64,000 bases of DNA, taken from assembly GCA_001636815.1 (NCBI GenBank), contig AZHD01000017.1:527944-591943 (forward strand), written 5' to 3'. Shown piece after piece: positions 31,880-43,295 of this stretch. How positions within the stretch are numbered: position 1 is the stretch's first letter; every line of letters begins with the position of its first letter. A model generated the notes under the pieces. The model saw only the letters and a list, made by a program, of their open reading frames with translations. It was not told where the DNA came from and searched no databases. The position numbers and the translations under genes are program-made. The DNA is from Niveomyces insectorum RCEF 264. Taxonomy: Eukaryota > Ascomycota > Sordariomycetes > Hypocreales > Cordycipitaceae.

Positions 31880-34269
31880 AAGACGTTCATGTAGATTTAT
31901 GGTGTCAATAGTTTGCCTTGCCATATGCATATGCGTTTCATGTTCACACTTGTACCTTTACCGTCCGATTGCCAAAGCCCGGCTTACCATCTCTCTATTT
32001 GCTACTCGTAAACGGTTGGAGCTGAGTCAATTTACAGCGGGCAACGACTGTGGAAAGCAGCGTACTGAGTAACACCGTAAGCCTTACAGATTACTGGCTG
32101 GGGTATCCTGTGGCAAGGAGAACTGTACGATCTATCGCAGTGGACGGCCCCCTTGTGCGAAGCGCAAGTTTGGGCGGTTTTTCGCCACGGCCACGGGCAC
32201 ATAGACTTGCTATTGGACACCGTACGGACTGGTGTTTCCACGATCGTATAAGCATTATTCCATTGACTACGACTTTTCCTAGAGCGGCTATCAAATTGAT
32301 GTCGGGTTGATCCCGACCACTGTCGCTGCTGCGCAGGTGGACTGAAACAAGGCAACCTACCTCGTAAAACTCCATGAAGTGGCAGCACGAATTCACGGGG
32401 AACCTTGGGCCACATCGTGCTTACGATCATCCTGTCAAAAGAGACGGCGTCCCTATGGACCCACTGAACGATGGCAGGCCAACACTTCGTACAGGCACTC
32501 CCGTACAAGTAAAATCCCGTGTTTCATACGTCCCCACGGGATAATAAACACGCCCTGTCCGGATCGGGCAGTAATACGGCCGCACTGACAAAGTAAGCCG
32601 AATGGCAGAGAGCAGGTAACCTTCTCTTTCTGTTGAAGGAAGTACAGCTTTCGGAGAACAATCAAGAATCTACCAGATCAGAACATTTTTCGCCAAGGAT
32701 ACTTTTGTCCTCTAGGACCTACCTCTACCTCGTAAAACCCACATTGTACTCTGTATTACGGTAGCTAACGTGGAAGCAGGCACTCTGCTCATCCAAACAC
32801 CCCACTATGCCTCTTAAACGCCATACGGTGTAGGTACGAGGCCGATAACCCTGGCAGCCCAGATTTCAGACCGGCACTGCTTTAGTGCCGGCATTAAGAC
32901 GTGCGGCAACCTGTTATTTGGGATCTCGAAATTTGACGTTCTGCTCTAATGGAGTTAAGGTGAGTACATCCGGGCCCCTGGCTTACTCGCATATGATGTA
33001 CCGTACGAGAGATACGTGGCCAAAACCTTACTGGCCGCAAATTCAACCCAGCTAATTCCTACTCCTTAATACACTACGGAGTAGCTAGGTAACGCCGGAA
33101 TATCCTGTGGAACTCCTTTTCTTTTAGTTCTTCACGAGCACTCCTCAAGATACGTGGAATGCAAAACTTTGCTTCGCTTTGGCCTCCTTGCAGTTGTTCG
33201 AATTTTGTTTGTTTGCGCGTAGGCGCGAATGCTTGGAACGGCAATACGGTAAAACACACTCGACAACAGCAAATCCAACTTGTTCCGCGATCCAAGCCCA
33301 ACGTAAAGCGGCCAGGCCATGTGAACCTGACGTGAAACACAGGTCGGAAGCATCGCAAGAGCCAGAAGGGCCACGACAACGAACAAAAGCCTTGACATGC
33401 TCTTCGGAGATGCTGACGCCATCAACACCGGGTTTCGGGGTTTGGCAGAACCCCAGGTTCTTTTGTCACGTCTAGATATCGCCGTACGCGTCTGACAGAA
33501 GTTTTCTTGTCTCCACACCCAACGCTCTGATGCCGTTCCGGTGTCGTGTCTCCTGCAGAGGCGGCAGGCCTCATTCGCCGTCATTCTGCATCAGCAAAGA
33601 CAATGCTGAATTTGCCATACCCATTGCACCATACACACAGTGTGATTCATCCTGGCCCGATGGGTGGGTCGTGACCTGTACGATATGTTGTGTAGGGCTG
33701 GATCCATACCAGCACGTCGTATCGTACTCCAGCGAGTAATTACGAGCAGAATTCAATATGCGCTAGCATTTTCTGACTGCGTCGGCTTACGTAGTACGAC
33801 GGAGTACGGAGGTGGCTAATTGCCCGACTAGGCAAGTGACCGGCCCAAGGGGTTGGACCCGTATTTCTTTTTTTTCTTTTTTCTTTTTTCGTCCGCCGCT
33901 GCGTCGGCAATAGCAAGTTGCCGCCTTACACATCGTATCGTACCTTTGTTTTGTAGTTGGTAATACGCAAACATTATCTGTCCGATCTTCACCGGCGGGT
34001 CCGGCCATGTCAGCTTGCTCATACGCAAGTTTTTTGAATGGATGAATGTATATATTGTCCGTCTTTCTGCTCACCCAAGCCGTTCGTGTTGTGTCTTTAT
34101 TCTCCCGGCAACATTTGCTATAATATCAAGAGGGCTCGATTCATAGTCATTTCATCAGCGAGCATCGCAATTTGTTTTCACTCTTTTCCCTCATCCGATT
34201 TCACAGTACCTTACCTAATCTTGACTTAAAAAAAAACAACAACAAAACAACAACACAACGACAGCCGGT
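31880..34269. other. Intergenic region between the GPCR and the second MFS gene
   Basis: Normal composition. The only frame I find suggestive is a possible small secreted protein on the minus strand (33132-33422, listed separately). The minus frame at 32032-32508 is cysteine- and tryptophan-rich but low in coherence and unsupported. The last ~250 bases before the MFS start are A/T-rich with CAACAACAAAACAAC-like leader sequence, as is common in fungal 5' UTRs. Confidence 0.4.
33132..33422 (-). CDS. Possible small secreted protein, 96 residues
   Basis: From the ATG 33422-33420 the frame encodes a basic start, then a strong hydrophobic core (MSRLLFVVVALLALAMLPTCV) that fits a signal peptide or one membrane anchor. 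A basic 70-residue tail follows. There is a second Met just before the core. No cysteine pattern or known domain is present, and no intron is needed. Evidence is only the signal-like N-terminus in a gene-poor interval, so it may be chance. Confidence 0.25.
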   Translation of the reverse strand: MASASPKSMSRLLFVVVALLALAMLPTCVSRQVHMAWPLYVGLGSRNKLDLLLSSVFYRIAVPSIRAYAQTNKIRTTARRPKRSKVLHSTYLEECS

Positions 34270-36179
34270 ATGTCTGTTCCAACTGACTCTCTGGCTGTCC
34301 CCCACGGGGACCACGGGGAGTCGGCCTCCTCCCAAGCATCATATACGTCCGTCGACCTCGAAAAGACAACCGCTCAGCAGGGTGATACCGACGAAGAAAA
34401 AGGCACCACAGCCGTGCCATCTATCGACGATGCCGCTACCGACGACCCAGATGAATATCCCAAGGGTATGAAGCTGGGCGTCATTGTCCTTGCCCTGGCC
34501 CTCAGTATATTCTTGATGTCACTCGATTTTGTACGTGTTTGTCTTTCTTCCCTTTTTTTTTGTCTTTCTTTTGTTTTTTCCGGGTGCTCCTGAAGGCGAA
34601 CAGGGGAAACTAACCTAGCCCTTGTTTTTTCCCCAGACAATTGTTGCTACGGCCATTCCAAAAATCACGGATCAATTCCACGGCCTGGGCGACGTGGCAT
34701 GGTACGGCTCGGCGTTTTTTCTGACCGTGGGCGGCTTCCAGTCCACATGGGGCAAAGCCTACAAGTACTTCTCCCTCAAATACTGCTACCTCGCCGCAAT
34801 CGGCGTTTTTGAACTCGGCAGTCTCATCTGCGGTGTGGCACCCAACTCGCCAGCCCTGATTGTCGGCCGCGCCATTGCGGGCATTGGCGCGGCTGGCATT
34901 GGCTCGGGTTCCTACACCCTGATTGCTGTGACGGCGGAACCGAAGATGCGGCCCATGTTTACCGGTCTGATCGGTGCTGCGTACGGCATTGCTTCCGTGA
35001 TCGGACCCCTGATTGGCGGTGCCTTCACGGACAAGGTGTCGTGGCGGTGGTGCTTCTACATCAACCTGCCCATCGGCGGTCTGTCTGCCGCCATCATTCT
35101 CCTCTTCTTCCGCACGCCGAGCCGGGCCAAGCCGGCCGAGGCGACCCTGCGGGAGAAGCTGCTGCAGATGGACCCCGTCGGCACGGTGCTCGTCATGGGC
35201 GCCGTCATCTCGTACGTGCTCGCGCTCCAGTACGGCGGCCAGACCGACCCGTGGAACTCGGGCAAGGTCATCGGTCTGCTCGTCGCGTTTGGCGTGCTCG
35301 CCTTGCTCTTTGCGGGCTGGGAGTGGTACAACGCCGAACGGGCCATGATCGTGCCGCGCCTCATTGTGAAGCGCACGGTCTGGGTGAACTCCCTGTTCGC
35401 CTTCTTTTTTGCGAGCGCCTACTTCACCATCATCTACTACCTGCCGATTTACTTCCAGAGCGTCGACAACGTCAGCCCGACGCAGTCTGGCATCCGCAAC
35501 CTGCCGTTGATCATCGCGGTTACGATTGGTACGATCGTCTCGGGCGGCACCATCTCGAAGACCAACATTGCCACGCCCTTTCTGCCCCCCTTCACGGCCA
35601 TTGCTGCTGTCGGAACGGGCCTTCTCTACACGCTTGACGTTGGCACGGGCAGTGGCAAATGGATTGGGTACCAGGTCCTTGCAGGGATCGGCTACGGCTT
35701 CGTTTTCCAGATTCCCATGATTTACGGCCAGGCCAACGCCGAACGGGAAGACCTTGCCATCACGACGTCGGTCATTATGTGTAAGTTGATAATCTGTCTT
35801 TTTTTCCCTTTTTTCCTTTTTAAGAACAAGGCGAAGAAACACAATCTTACTGACGTGCGTTCCAGTTTTCCAAACGATTGGCGGCGCTTTCATGCTGTCG
35901 GCGGCACAGTCTGCTTTTGTCAACCACATGCTGGTCGAGCTCCCCAAAAAGGCACCGACGGTTGTGCCCCTGACTGTGGTCAACACGGGCGCTACAGAAA
36001 TCTGGAGCACGTTCGGTCCCGATGTTCTGCCGGGTGTCCTCCAGGCATACGTTTCGGGCATCCGGGTCGCGTTTGCCATTGCCATTGGAGGCGTCGGCGC
36101 GGCGTTTGCTATTAGCTTTTTCAGCAGCTGGAAGCGTCTGGACCCGGAGGCAATGAAGGCCGTGGGCGGCGGTGCCTAA
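34270..36179 (+). CDS. MFS DHA2-type multidrug/toxin efflux transporter
   Basis: Three exons, 34270-34530, 34637-35780 and 35866-36179, encode about 572 residues. The introns of 106 and 85 bases have GTACGT and GTAAGT donors. After a ~65-residue acidic cytosolic N-terminus comes helix 1 with the DHA2 signature SLDFTIVATAIPKITDQF, read across the first intron. Next come GDVAWYGSAFFLTVGGFQ (helix 2), GRAIAGIGAAGIGSGSYTL (helix 4-5 region) and GIASVIGPLIGGAFTD (motif C-like). WRWCFYINLPIGG is the conserved helix 6 entry, and FQTIGGAFMLSAAQSAF lies in exon 3. It fits a 14-helix proton-coupled exporter of the group that includes azole-resistance and mycotoxin pumps. The Zn2Cys6 gene 1.2 kb downstream on the same strand is a plausible regulator, but that link is only positional. 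Confidence 0.93.
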
Positions 36180-37422
36180 GTGGCGAACTACGACGGGTGC
36201 TTTGACCCGGGTTTTCTTTTGTTACTGGCCCTAGAGAGGATTTCCATCGAGCCATGCACATTCACAACAAACATTTTTAGGAGAGGCGTTCTGCTACAGG
36301 TCAAAACTGGATTCAAGAAGGCGTTAAAATAATAGAAGGGTTCATGGACAGAATAGGGTGCGGTTTTCAAACTCGACACATTAATTTATCAATTTTTTTT
36401 TTAGTCCTGTACAGTCTGCTATCTCCACTTGACTATCATAATAAATAACTTTACGAACACATTATTTCATTTGATCAAGTACGCCGGCTGCGAAGGGTAC
36501 ATACGTGGGCGGGTAAGATAAATTATGGGAACGAATCCACAAAATGTAAGTAAGCTTACGGCCTTCATTTCAGTAGTTCATCGAACTGAAAGAAAAATAC
36601 GGCATACGCTGATCATGAAGCGACTACTCGCTCCCTGTTCTTCTTTGTTTGTCCCTTTTTTCCTTTCTTTTTTCTCACTCTGATGTTCTTTCTTTGCCGG
36701 ACTTTGGGGGCATATCTCCTCGCCGAAAATCCTTGTGCATGAAAAGAACAGAAATCTCCGATCCGCTAATACGCCCGGGCCACTGGTAACGTTCGGATGC
36801 GATGCAGCCTAAAAAATAGATGTAGATCTACTGTGTACGGTGAGTACTTCGTACCCAGCAGCCCAACCGGTCTTTTGCAGGTTTTGCTCTAGCGCCGAAG
36901 GCTAGGGGACTGTGGACGTAAGACAGCTGTGGGCCACCCCTTTTGGCGGCTCCAGCAGGACGTTTCGACCGCCGTTCGGGGAAAGGCGACTCGGCCGTAA
37001 TTACAAATCACGCCTGCAAACTCGACTACCGCATTCGGGCGAACCGTTCGCCGACTTTACCGTCCTTTGTAAGCTCTGCATTTACTTCTGACAGCCTTGG
37101 GACGGCAATGAACGCAGGCGCTCTCAAATAACGCCACGCTCGGTCGAAATGTGTTTCTCGTAGTTGAAGAAACTCTCCGAGTCCGCTCGTTGCTTACACA
37201 CAGCGCCCTGACGCAATGAAAGAAGCGTTTTGCTTTTTGATCCTTGTTTAATAGCTCCGGACTGGACTGCAACATATCCGGCGATCAAGCCGGTGCACAT
37301 GTGCGTTTTCTGTGAATTTCGAAGAAAAAAAAAGGGAAGAAAATAATAAATAATACAATACGGCCGAGAGCCTCTGGGCTACCTCCTGAACGGCGGACGA
37401 TTGCTCAGCCTTCGGTACGACG
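36180..37422. other. Intergenic region before the Zn2Cys6 regulator
   Basis: It holds the 3' flank of the MFS gene and the promoter/leader of the regulator. No coding frame is supportable. Short T-rich and A-rich tracts occur at about 36,385-36,405 and 37,320-37,360, the latter within the probable 5' leader. Confidence 0.5.
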
Positions 37423-40014
37423 ATGGACCCCGACGTTGAAAACTCACAGCCGAAGCGCAGAAAGGTCCGGAAAGGGACCCGGACGTGCTGGGAATGCAAA
37501 CGGAGAAAAGTCCGCTGCATATTTGAGCCGCCCAACAATGCCGTATGTGTTGGCTGCACGCGGCGTTGCCTGCGCTGCGTCGGCCAGGAGTTCCCCGAGG
37601 AGCCGACAACGTCCGCCGTGAAGAGCCGTCTCGTCGGCGACCGCATCGTGCGCGTCGAAGCCATGATCCAACAGCTCGTGCAGCAGTCTGGCAAAGACGC
37701 AGCATCCACAACGGCACCGGTGCCCGCCGGCATCGACACATCGGCACGCACAGAACCGCACGTCGATACCAGTGCCAGTCCCCACCTGCGGGTCGCCGAG
37801 GAAAGCGATGTCACGGCGTCCGTATCCCCCCGCGCGTCATCACGCTGTACGGCGACACAGGAGGAGAACGTGGACAACCCGGGCTGCCTTTCCGTGGTCC
37901 GCCGTGGTGCGGCCGAATCTCCGCATAGCCGGGCACGATCTGTATACGACGCTCGCGCGGGCGGACCGCACACCATCTCCAACTTCCAGGCGCCCACGAC
38001 GTTGATGGCGCTGCCGCAGGCGGTGAATGACCGGCTGGCCGAAGCGTTGCTGGCTGTGTACCCCTCGCAGCACGATCTGGACCTCATCGTCGCGTCCACA
38101 AGTCTGGCGTACGGCTACTACCAAATTTTTCTCCGGTCGTACCGCGACATCAAGAAGCACGGCTTCCTGCCACCCACCGAGCTGTGCGTTCGCTACTCGA
38201 CGCAGACGCACCCGGTAATCATTGCGCGGCAGATGTTGTTGATTGCCATGGTTTTGCAAATTTCAGACTTTACCAAAGACAATAAGCTCGTCGGCCTTTC
38301 CGAGCCCGTCGACGCCATCATGACGAGACTGAGCGACACGGCCATCCGGCTGGTCACGTCCAACGATGCGCTGCTCGACACGATCGACGGCTTGGAGTGC
38401 ATTTTTCTTGAGGCGATGTACCGCGGCAATTCCGGCAACCTGCGCCGCGCTTGGCTGACTTGGCGCCGTGCGTATTCGATGGCGCAGCTGATGTGCATCC
38501 CGCGGCACAACCGGCACCACCCGCCGCCGACGGCGAGCCGCCGCGCCAACGGCATGGATCCGCAGTTTCTGTGGTACCGCATCACCACGGCCGAGCGCTT
38601 CCTGTCCCTGTTGCTCGGTCTGCCGCAGGCATCGCTGGAAGCCTCGGTGGCGTCGGCCGAGGTGCTCGGCAACGATTCGCCCACGGCAGCGTTGGAGCAG
38701 AAGCTGAGCGAGATCACGAGCTACATCTCGCGGCGCAACGAGCGCGGGCCGCACGCGGACGACTACGCCGCTACGGAAAAAATCGACCGGGAGATGCAGG
38801 CCGCTGCGGCGGCGCTGCCCGGCCGCTGGTGGCTCGCGCCCAACCTGGCCACGATGCCGCCCGGCGAGGCGTGCATCTGGGAGACGGTCCGGCTGTCGGA
38901 CCAGATCTTTTACTACCACCTGCTGCACCAGCTGCACCTGCCGTACATGATGCAGCCCACCTCGTCCTCGGACGCGGACCAGCAGCGCTTCGAGTACAGC
39001 CGCATGGCGTGCCTGAGCAGCAGCCGCGAGATCCTGACCCGCTACATTGTGTTCCGCAACTTCAACCGCATCGCCTGCTGCTACCGTTTTGTCGAGTTCT
39101 TTGCGCTCATGGCCGCGCTCACGCTGATCCTCGTGCACCTGGACCGCCACCGCAACGCGCGGCAGGCGGACGCGTTTCTGGCCCACCAGCGGCTGGCCGA
39201 CCGCGCGATGACGGAGGAGGTCCTCGCGAGCATGGACCGCGTGTGCCAGCTCAACGAAGACGCCATCACCGAGACGAGTGTGGGGCTCCTGCACCAGCTG
39301 CTGGCCATCGAGGCGGACACGGCCCGCGGCGCCGACCACACGCTCGCGTCGTGCGGCGACGACGTGCGCAGCGCCGGCGAGCTGCGGCTCTCGGTGCCCT
39401 ACGTCGGCGTGGTCACGATTGGACGCGACGGCACGGTGACCAAGGACGCGCACGAGCGGGCGCCGGTGGCGGGGATGCTCCCATCCCAAAACATCCACAG
39501 CAGTGCGTGCGTGACCACCACTCCGGATACCACGTCGTTGTCTTCGACGATGGCGGCGCCGGCATCGATGCACACCGCTTCCGGTCCGCAGTTGCAGGCT
39601 GGCAGCGCGTTTCCGCACAACGTGCGCGGCAGCGGCATTTTGACGCCACCCTCGTTGGCGCAATCCACCGACGGAGACGCAACCTGCGAGATCCAGTGCC
39701 TGCAGACGGGGACATCCACGGAGACGTGTTTGCAAGCAGCGCACAACAACGGCACGAACGCCCCCTCTGCCGAGGGCTCACAGCTTTGTGAGGCCTCCGC
39801 CTCCGCCGGGCTGCCCCGGGGCACGCCGAGTATTTTGGGATCCCTGGACAATCTAGGTTCGCCGCAGACGGTTTATCCCCGGCCGGCAGCAGGCACGGAC
39901 CAGTGGGCATTCCAAGGCGTCGACATGGCGTTTTTCGATAACCTGATACGCGAGACGAACAACACGACGGAGACTGGAAGCAGCAATCTGTGGACGTGGG
40001 ACAATCTGTGGTGA
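37423..40014 (+). CDS. Zn2Cys6 transcription factor with fungal_trans-type middle region
   Basis: A single exon encodes 863 residues. Cys22, Cys25, Cys32, Cys42, Cys45 and Cys52 give the binuclear cluster C-x2-C-x6-C-x9-C-x2-C-x6-C, preceded by a basic stretch (KRRKVRKGTR). Residues ~195-610 form the helical regulatory region, with recognisable landmarks such as AWLTWRRAYSMAQLM, LWYRITTAERFLSLLLGLPQ and EACIWETVRLSDQIFYYHLL. The C-terminal ~200 residues are Ser/Thr/Gly-rich and end in SSNLWTWDNLW, an aromatic-acidic patch like an activation region. It would act in the nucleus on CGG-containing sites. The extra Cys49 inside the second cysteine half is unusual but need not bind zinc. Targets are unknown; the closest candidate is the upstream MFS pump gene. 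Confidence 0.92.
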   Translation: MDPDVENSQPKRRKVRKGTRTCWECKRRKVRCIFEPPNNAVCVGCTRRCLRCVGQEFPEEPTTSAVKSRLVGDRIVRVEAMIQQLVQQSGKDAASTTAPVPAGIDTSARTEPHVDTSASPHLRVAEESDVTASVSPRASSRCTATQEENVDNPGCLSVVRRGAAESPHSRARSVYDARAGGPHTISNFQAPTTLMALPQAVNDRLAEALLAVYPSQHDLDLIVASTSLAYGYYQIFLRSYRDIKKHGFLPPTELCVRYSTQTHPVIIARQMLLIAMVLQISDFTKDNKLVGLSEPVDAIMTRLSDTAIRLVTSNDALLDTIDGLECIFLEAMYRGNSGNLRRAWLTWRRAYSMAQLMCIPRHNRHHPPPTASRRANGMDPQFLWYRITTAERFLSLLLGLPQASLEASVASAEVLGNDSPTAALEQKLSEITSYISRRNERGPHADDYAATEKIDREMQAAAAALPGRWWLAPNLATMPPGEACIWETVRLSDQIFYYHLLHQLHLPYMMQPTSSSDADQQRFEYSRMACLSSSREILTRYIVFRNFNRIACCYRFVEFFALMAALTLILVHLDRHRNARQADAFLAHQRLADRAMTEEVLASMDRVCQLNEDAITETSVGLLHQLLAIEADTARGADHTLASCGDDVRSAGELRLSVPYVGVVTIGRDGTVTKDAHERAPVAGMLPSQNIHSSACVTTTPDTTSLSSTMAAPASMHTASGPQLQAGSAFPHNVRGSGILTPPSLAQSTDGDATCEIQCLQTGTSTETCLQAAHNNGTNAPSAEGSQLCEASASAGLPRGTPSILGSLDNLGSPQTVYPRPAAGTDQWAFQGVDMAFFDNLIRETNNTTETGSSNLWTWDNLW

Positions 40015-42530
40015 AGAACGCACGTGGTGATATTCATCTACTGCAGAGCGATGTAGCACAACGTGGCCATGACAACACATTCTAAACACTAAATGGCCCC
40101 GCCTAGGTTATGGGGTAATACTCGTGGGTTTTGGCGTGCTGGGACGTGCAGTTATATTACGAGGAAGCTGGTTGTACGTCTCCTTCGGATATGGTGTCTA
40201 GGTAGTGGAAGTCGATAAGGCTAAAAAAATGGCGTTAGGGGAGTTTGATATTTTACCAATACCCGATTTGTTTTACTACTTAAAATTATTACTCAAAAAT
40301 TAAGAATGTTTTTTTGGTCGTTTACAAAATGCACAAAGCGTGAAAGAAAAGACAAAGTTGACTATGGTCAAGATATCAAGGCTTATTATCCATCATTTCG
40401 CTCTTATTCTTAAGTATTGATGTGGACATACGAGGTTCTAAGGATCAGGAGCAAAAGGCTTATATGCGTATCAGTTGTTTTTTGAGTAGCGTAATGCAGT
40501 GTTCTGTAAAATAGTTAGAAAGATTCAGAAATGTAATCTGGCTGAAGCAGTCCAAACCAAGAGCCGTCGAGATGGGAACGAGCTACATGGGAATGGGTCG
40601 AATGACAAGCGTTACATAATCTTTTCTCGTTCAGACCAGATATCGATGAGTTGATGCGTGAGATACAGAAGTATTTGGTCTCGTTGGTGGAGATAAGGCA
40701 GGTCGGGGCGCGGCAACGATCCTCCTGGGCGGCAACTGGGACGACAAGGCTACCACCGCTAGCGGCTACGACAGAAAGAGGCTAGGCATGCGTCCAGTGA
40801 GAAGACGCTAAGACGCATTCCTTCTCCTCCGTGCAGCGTTTCAACCCGCGAGGCTGTGCCGGCCGAAAGGCATATTTTCGCGCCCTCTCTGTAAACAAAT
40901 CAGGCTTGTGCTTTGTTATTGGATGCTTGCCGTATACGAATAATTGGACGGTACGAAGTGAGTCAACAGAGTGCGCTGCGGTGGGTATTTACCTGAGAAC
41001 GTCGCTTTTGGTGGACGGACGGACGCTGGCACCGTTTCCGCACGGTACCAAAACGGTGCTTTGCCCCGTCAGCTTCGCCAAGGCTGAAGAAACGGATTTC
41101 GGAGGGGCCGGACGCAACGTACGCAAAGGCGTCCTATTCGTACTGTCCCAGCAATATTCTTCCGTGCGGTTCTGGCCTTCCGTTAACTCGTACGAGAATA
41201 TTTTTCGGCCGATCACGGCGTGCTTGTCCTAATGCAATCGGTGGACGTTGATTGGCTTGACCGTTTTAGGGTTTCACCGTATTTGCCACTTTCGGCTTCT
41301 GCATCCGTTTTTTTTCCCCTCCGTTTAGGAGTCTTTTGTTCCTGAGCGATCGGCAGGGCCCAATGGTGCAATGAAAAGGGTCCTCGTCCAGGCTAGTGAG
41401 GAAAGAGAAGGGTGGAAGGGTGTGCGGTTGCCGAAAACAGAAACCAACATTTTCACGACTAAGAGTTAGGAACGGTTCTTCCCTGCGTAGCCAACGGTCT
41501 GCCTTTTGTGTGCTCTTTTAGCCCAGTATTGCTGGGTTCCGTTTCAAAAGAAGAAAACAACGAAAAAGACCGAAAACGGAGAGAACAAACCGTCATACTC
41601 GTATGCTTACGCTCGTAATTACAGAAGGCACGACGCAAACATGCATACACGGAAGGAGCCAAGCCACATTGGACGTTCTTGCTCTATCGCGCTCTCTCGT
41701 ATGGATCTCGCGCTCTGTTGCCTGGGCCAAAACGCTTCGGCGGGTTGATTAACGGTTTTTCCTCTCGCTGGCCCCACCCACTCCTCCATCCCCATCAGGG
41801 TGCCGCCCCGTATCTGGCGCGTTCTTACCCCATATTTCGTAGTGTAATTATGCTTAGGTATGCTTACAGTAGCCTGCACGGCCAGCCAGCAGCGACGGGC
41901 GGCACCAGTCACAGCGCTCGTGACCCAGAGAGTGGGCATCCTGCATCCCATCGAATACAACGAATCCCATCGTTGGCCATCTACAAATACCCACACACGC
42001 AAGGCGGCCGTCCACAACGTACAAAAGACGCTGTACGCGCATATGACCGTTGACCGGCTGCACGCGGTCTCTGCCTAGCCAGCGATGGCTTGTCAGCGTC
42101 TGGCTGGTCGCCCCGTTTTTTGGCGTTAATTTGGCATTTATTTCCTTGTCTGCCCATGCTTCGGCAGCGGTCCTCTCGCATGCAAAAGCCGGGTTTGCCG
42201 TCAACCTGCAGATCAACAGCGCTAGAAACAAGGCAATGCTGCTCGCCGCTGCATGGCTGCCTCCTGGATGCAGAGCGGCGCTGCCACAGTCAGCGCGAGG
42301 TTGTGGTGGTGGAACGGTCACTTGGGTTGCATGCATCTCCTCGCGTGAATACAGCAAAGGGAGTACAGAAAACGAAGTATTACAGTGACCGAGACGAGAC
42401 GAGGATCGACACGTTTTGGTCCTCCGTCGTCCAATAGCTGCCTGCGCCTTGTTTTTTCGTTCTTTTTTTTTTTGCTTCCGTTATTCGTCCTGTTGGCGGC
42501 CGCCCAGGCAGCCCAACCTGTCTGTTCTTT

Positions 42531-42561
<31 letters not shown>

Positions 42562-43295
42562 TTTCTTTCTACTTTTTCTTGTTTCTTTTCTCTTTTCCCT
42601 TCGTCTTTTCCACCTGTTCATACACATCTGCTTTGTGGCCATTCACTACAGGGATCTTCTTTTATGTTTCCAGCGCACGGCTGCCCCCTCCTCCACCCAC
42701 GCTAGCGCTGGCGCCTAGGCTTTCCCGTCTTCCCCACCCGCTACTGTGTGTGACTTGACACTGAACAGCGCCTGACCAACACCCGCTCTGGCGGTACGTA
42801 CCTAGCAGCTAGCGCTACGACTAATTACTCGTACTCCGTTTTCGTGACTGGTCACCCTAATCTGGCTGGCGGCAGTACAGTGAGTTTTGCCCACTGTCTT
42901 CGCCCTAGGCTACACGAGTGGCGACGACCGCATCCGACCGGAGGAGGCGGAGGCGTTGCGCCCGCCAGGTCAGGGGTCCTCTTTTAAGCCTTGTCGACCT
43001 CGTTCTGTCCAGCCTTTCAGTGGTTGCCTCAAACGTGGACTCATTTTCTTCTCTCTTCTCTCCTATTCTTTCCTTCTTTCTTTCTTTCTATTTGTTTGTC
43101 CGTCTTCTCTCCTTCTTTCCTTCTCATTCTTTCTTGTTGGTTGTTATCTTTCTCTCTTTTGATTTGAATTTCCATTTATTCTCTTCCCTCGTTTTGTCTT
43201 TCGGCGATTCTCATCTTCCCCTGGCAAACGGACATTCACGGCTCCTACACTCCTTGCTCCCCAGCAAAATCGTTCCTGCACCCCTGTCTTTGACC
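40015..43295. other. Long intergenic region and pyrimidine-rich leader of the calpain gene
   Basis: Between the regulator and the calpain start lie 3.3 kb without a supportable gene. Frames at 40831-41232 and 41679-42388 are short, lack domains, and have equivalents on the opposite strand. From about 42,430 to 43,260 the + strand becomes strongly C/T-rich, with the TTTC microsatellite at 42531-42570 and further TTTC/TTCC runs at about 43,050-43,190. This fits a promoter and long 5' UTR. An ATG-free open frame upstream of 43296 is a composition effect. Confidence 0.5.
42531..42570 (+). repeat. (TTTC)n microsatellite in the probable calpain promoter/leader
   Basis: About ten imperfect tetranucleotide units, TTTC interrupted by single CTTC, lie within a broader pyrimidine-rich tract. 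CT-rich tracts near the transcription start are common in filamentous fungi; length variation between strains would be expected. Confidence 0.85.

Noticed and set aside
34610..36085. Minus-strand frame of 491 codons opposite the DHA2 MFS gene
   Set aside because: It is the antisense shadow of a GC-rich coding strand: Arg/Gly/Asp/His-rich, no domains, and crosses the MFS introns.
38263..39744. Minus-strand 493-codon and overlapping + strand 446-codon frames inside the Zn2Cys6 gene
   Set aside because: Both are Arg/Ala/His-rich shadows of the 863-codon regulator, which has a clear zinc cluster and regulatory domain.
34270..40014. Secondary-metabolite cluster around the MFS pump and Zn2Cys6 gene
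   Set aside because: No synthase, P450 or tailoring enzyme is present between 28 and 48 kb; only the pair itself could be linked.
42918..43295. Upstream extension of the calpain frame
   Set aside because: The sequence is pyrimidine-rich leader translating to Phe/Ser/Leu runs; the ATG at 43296 begins sensible protein.
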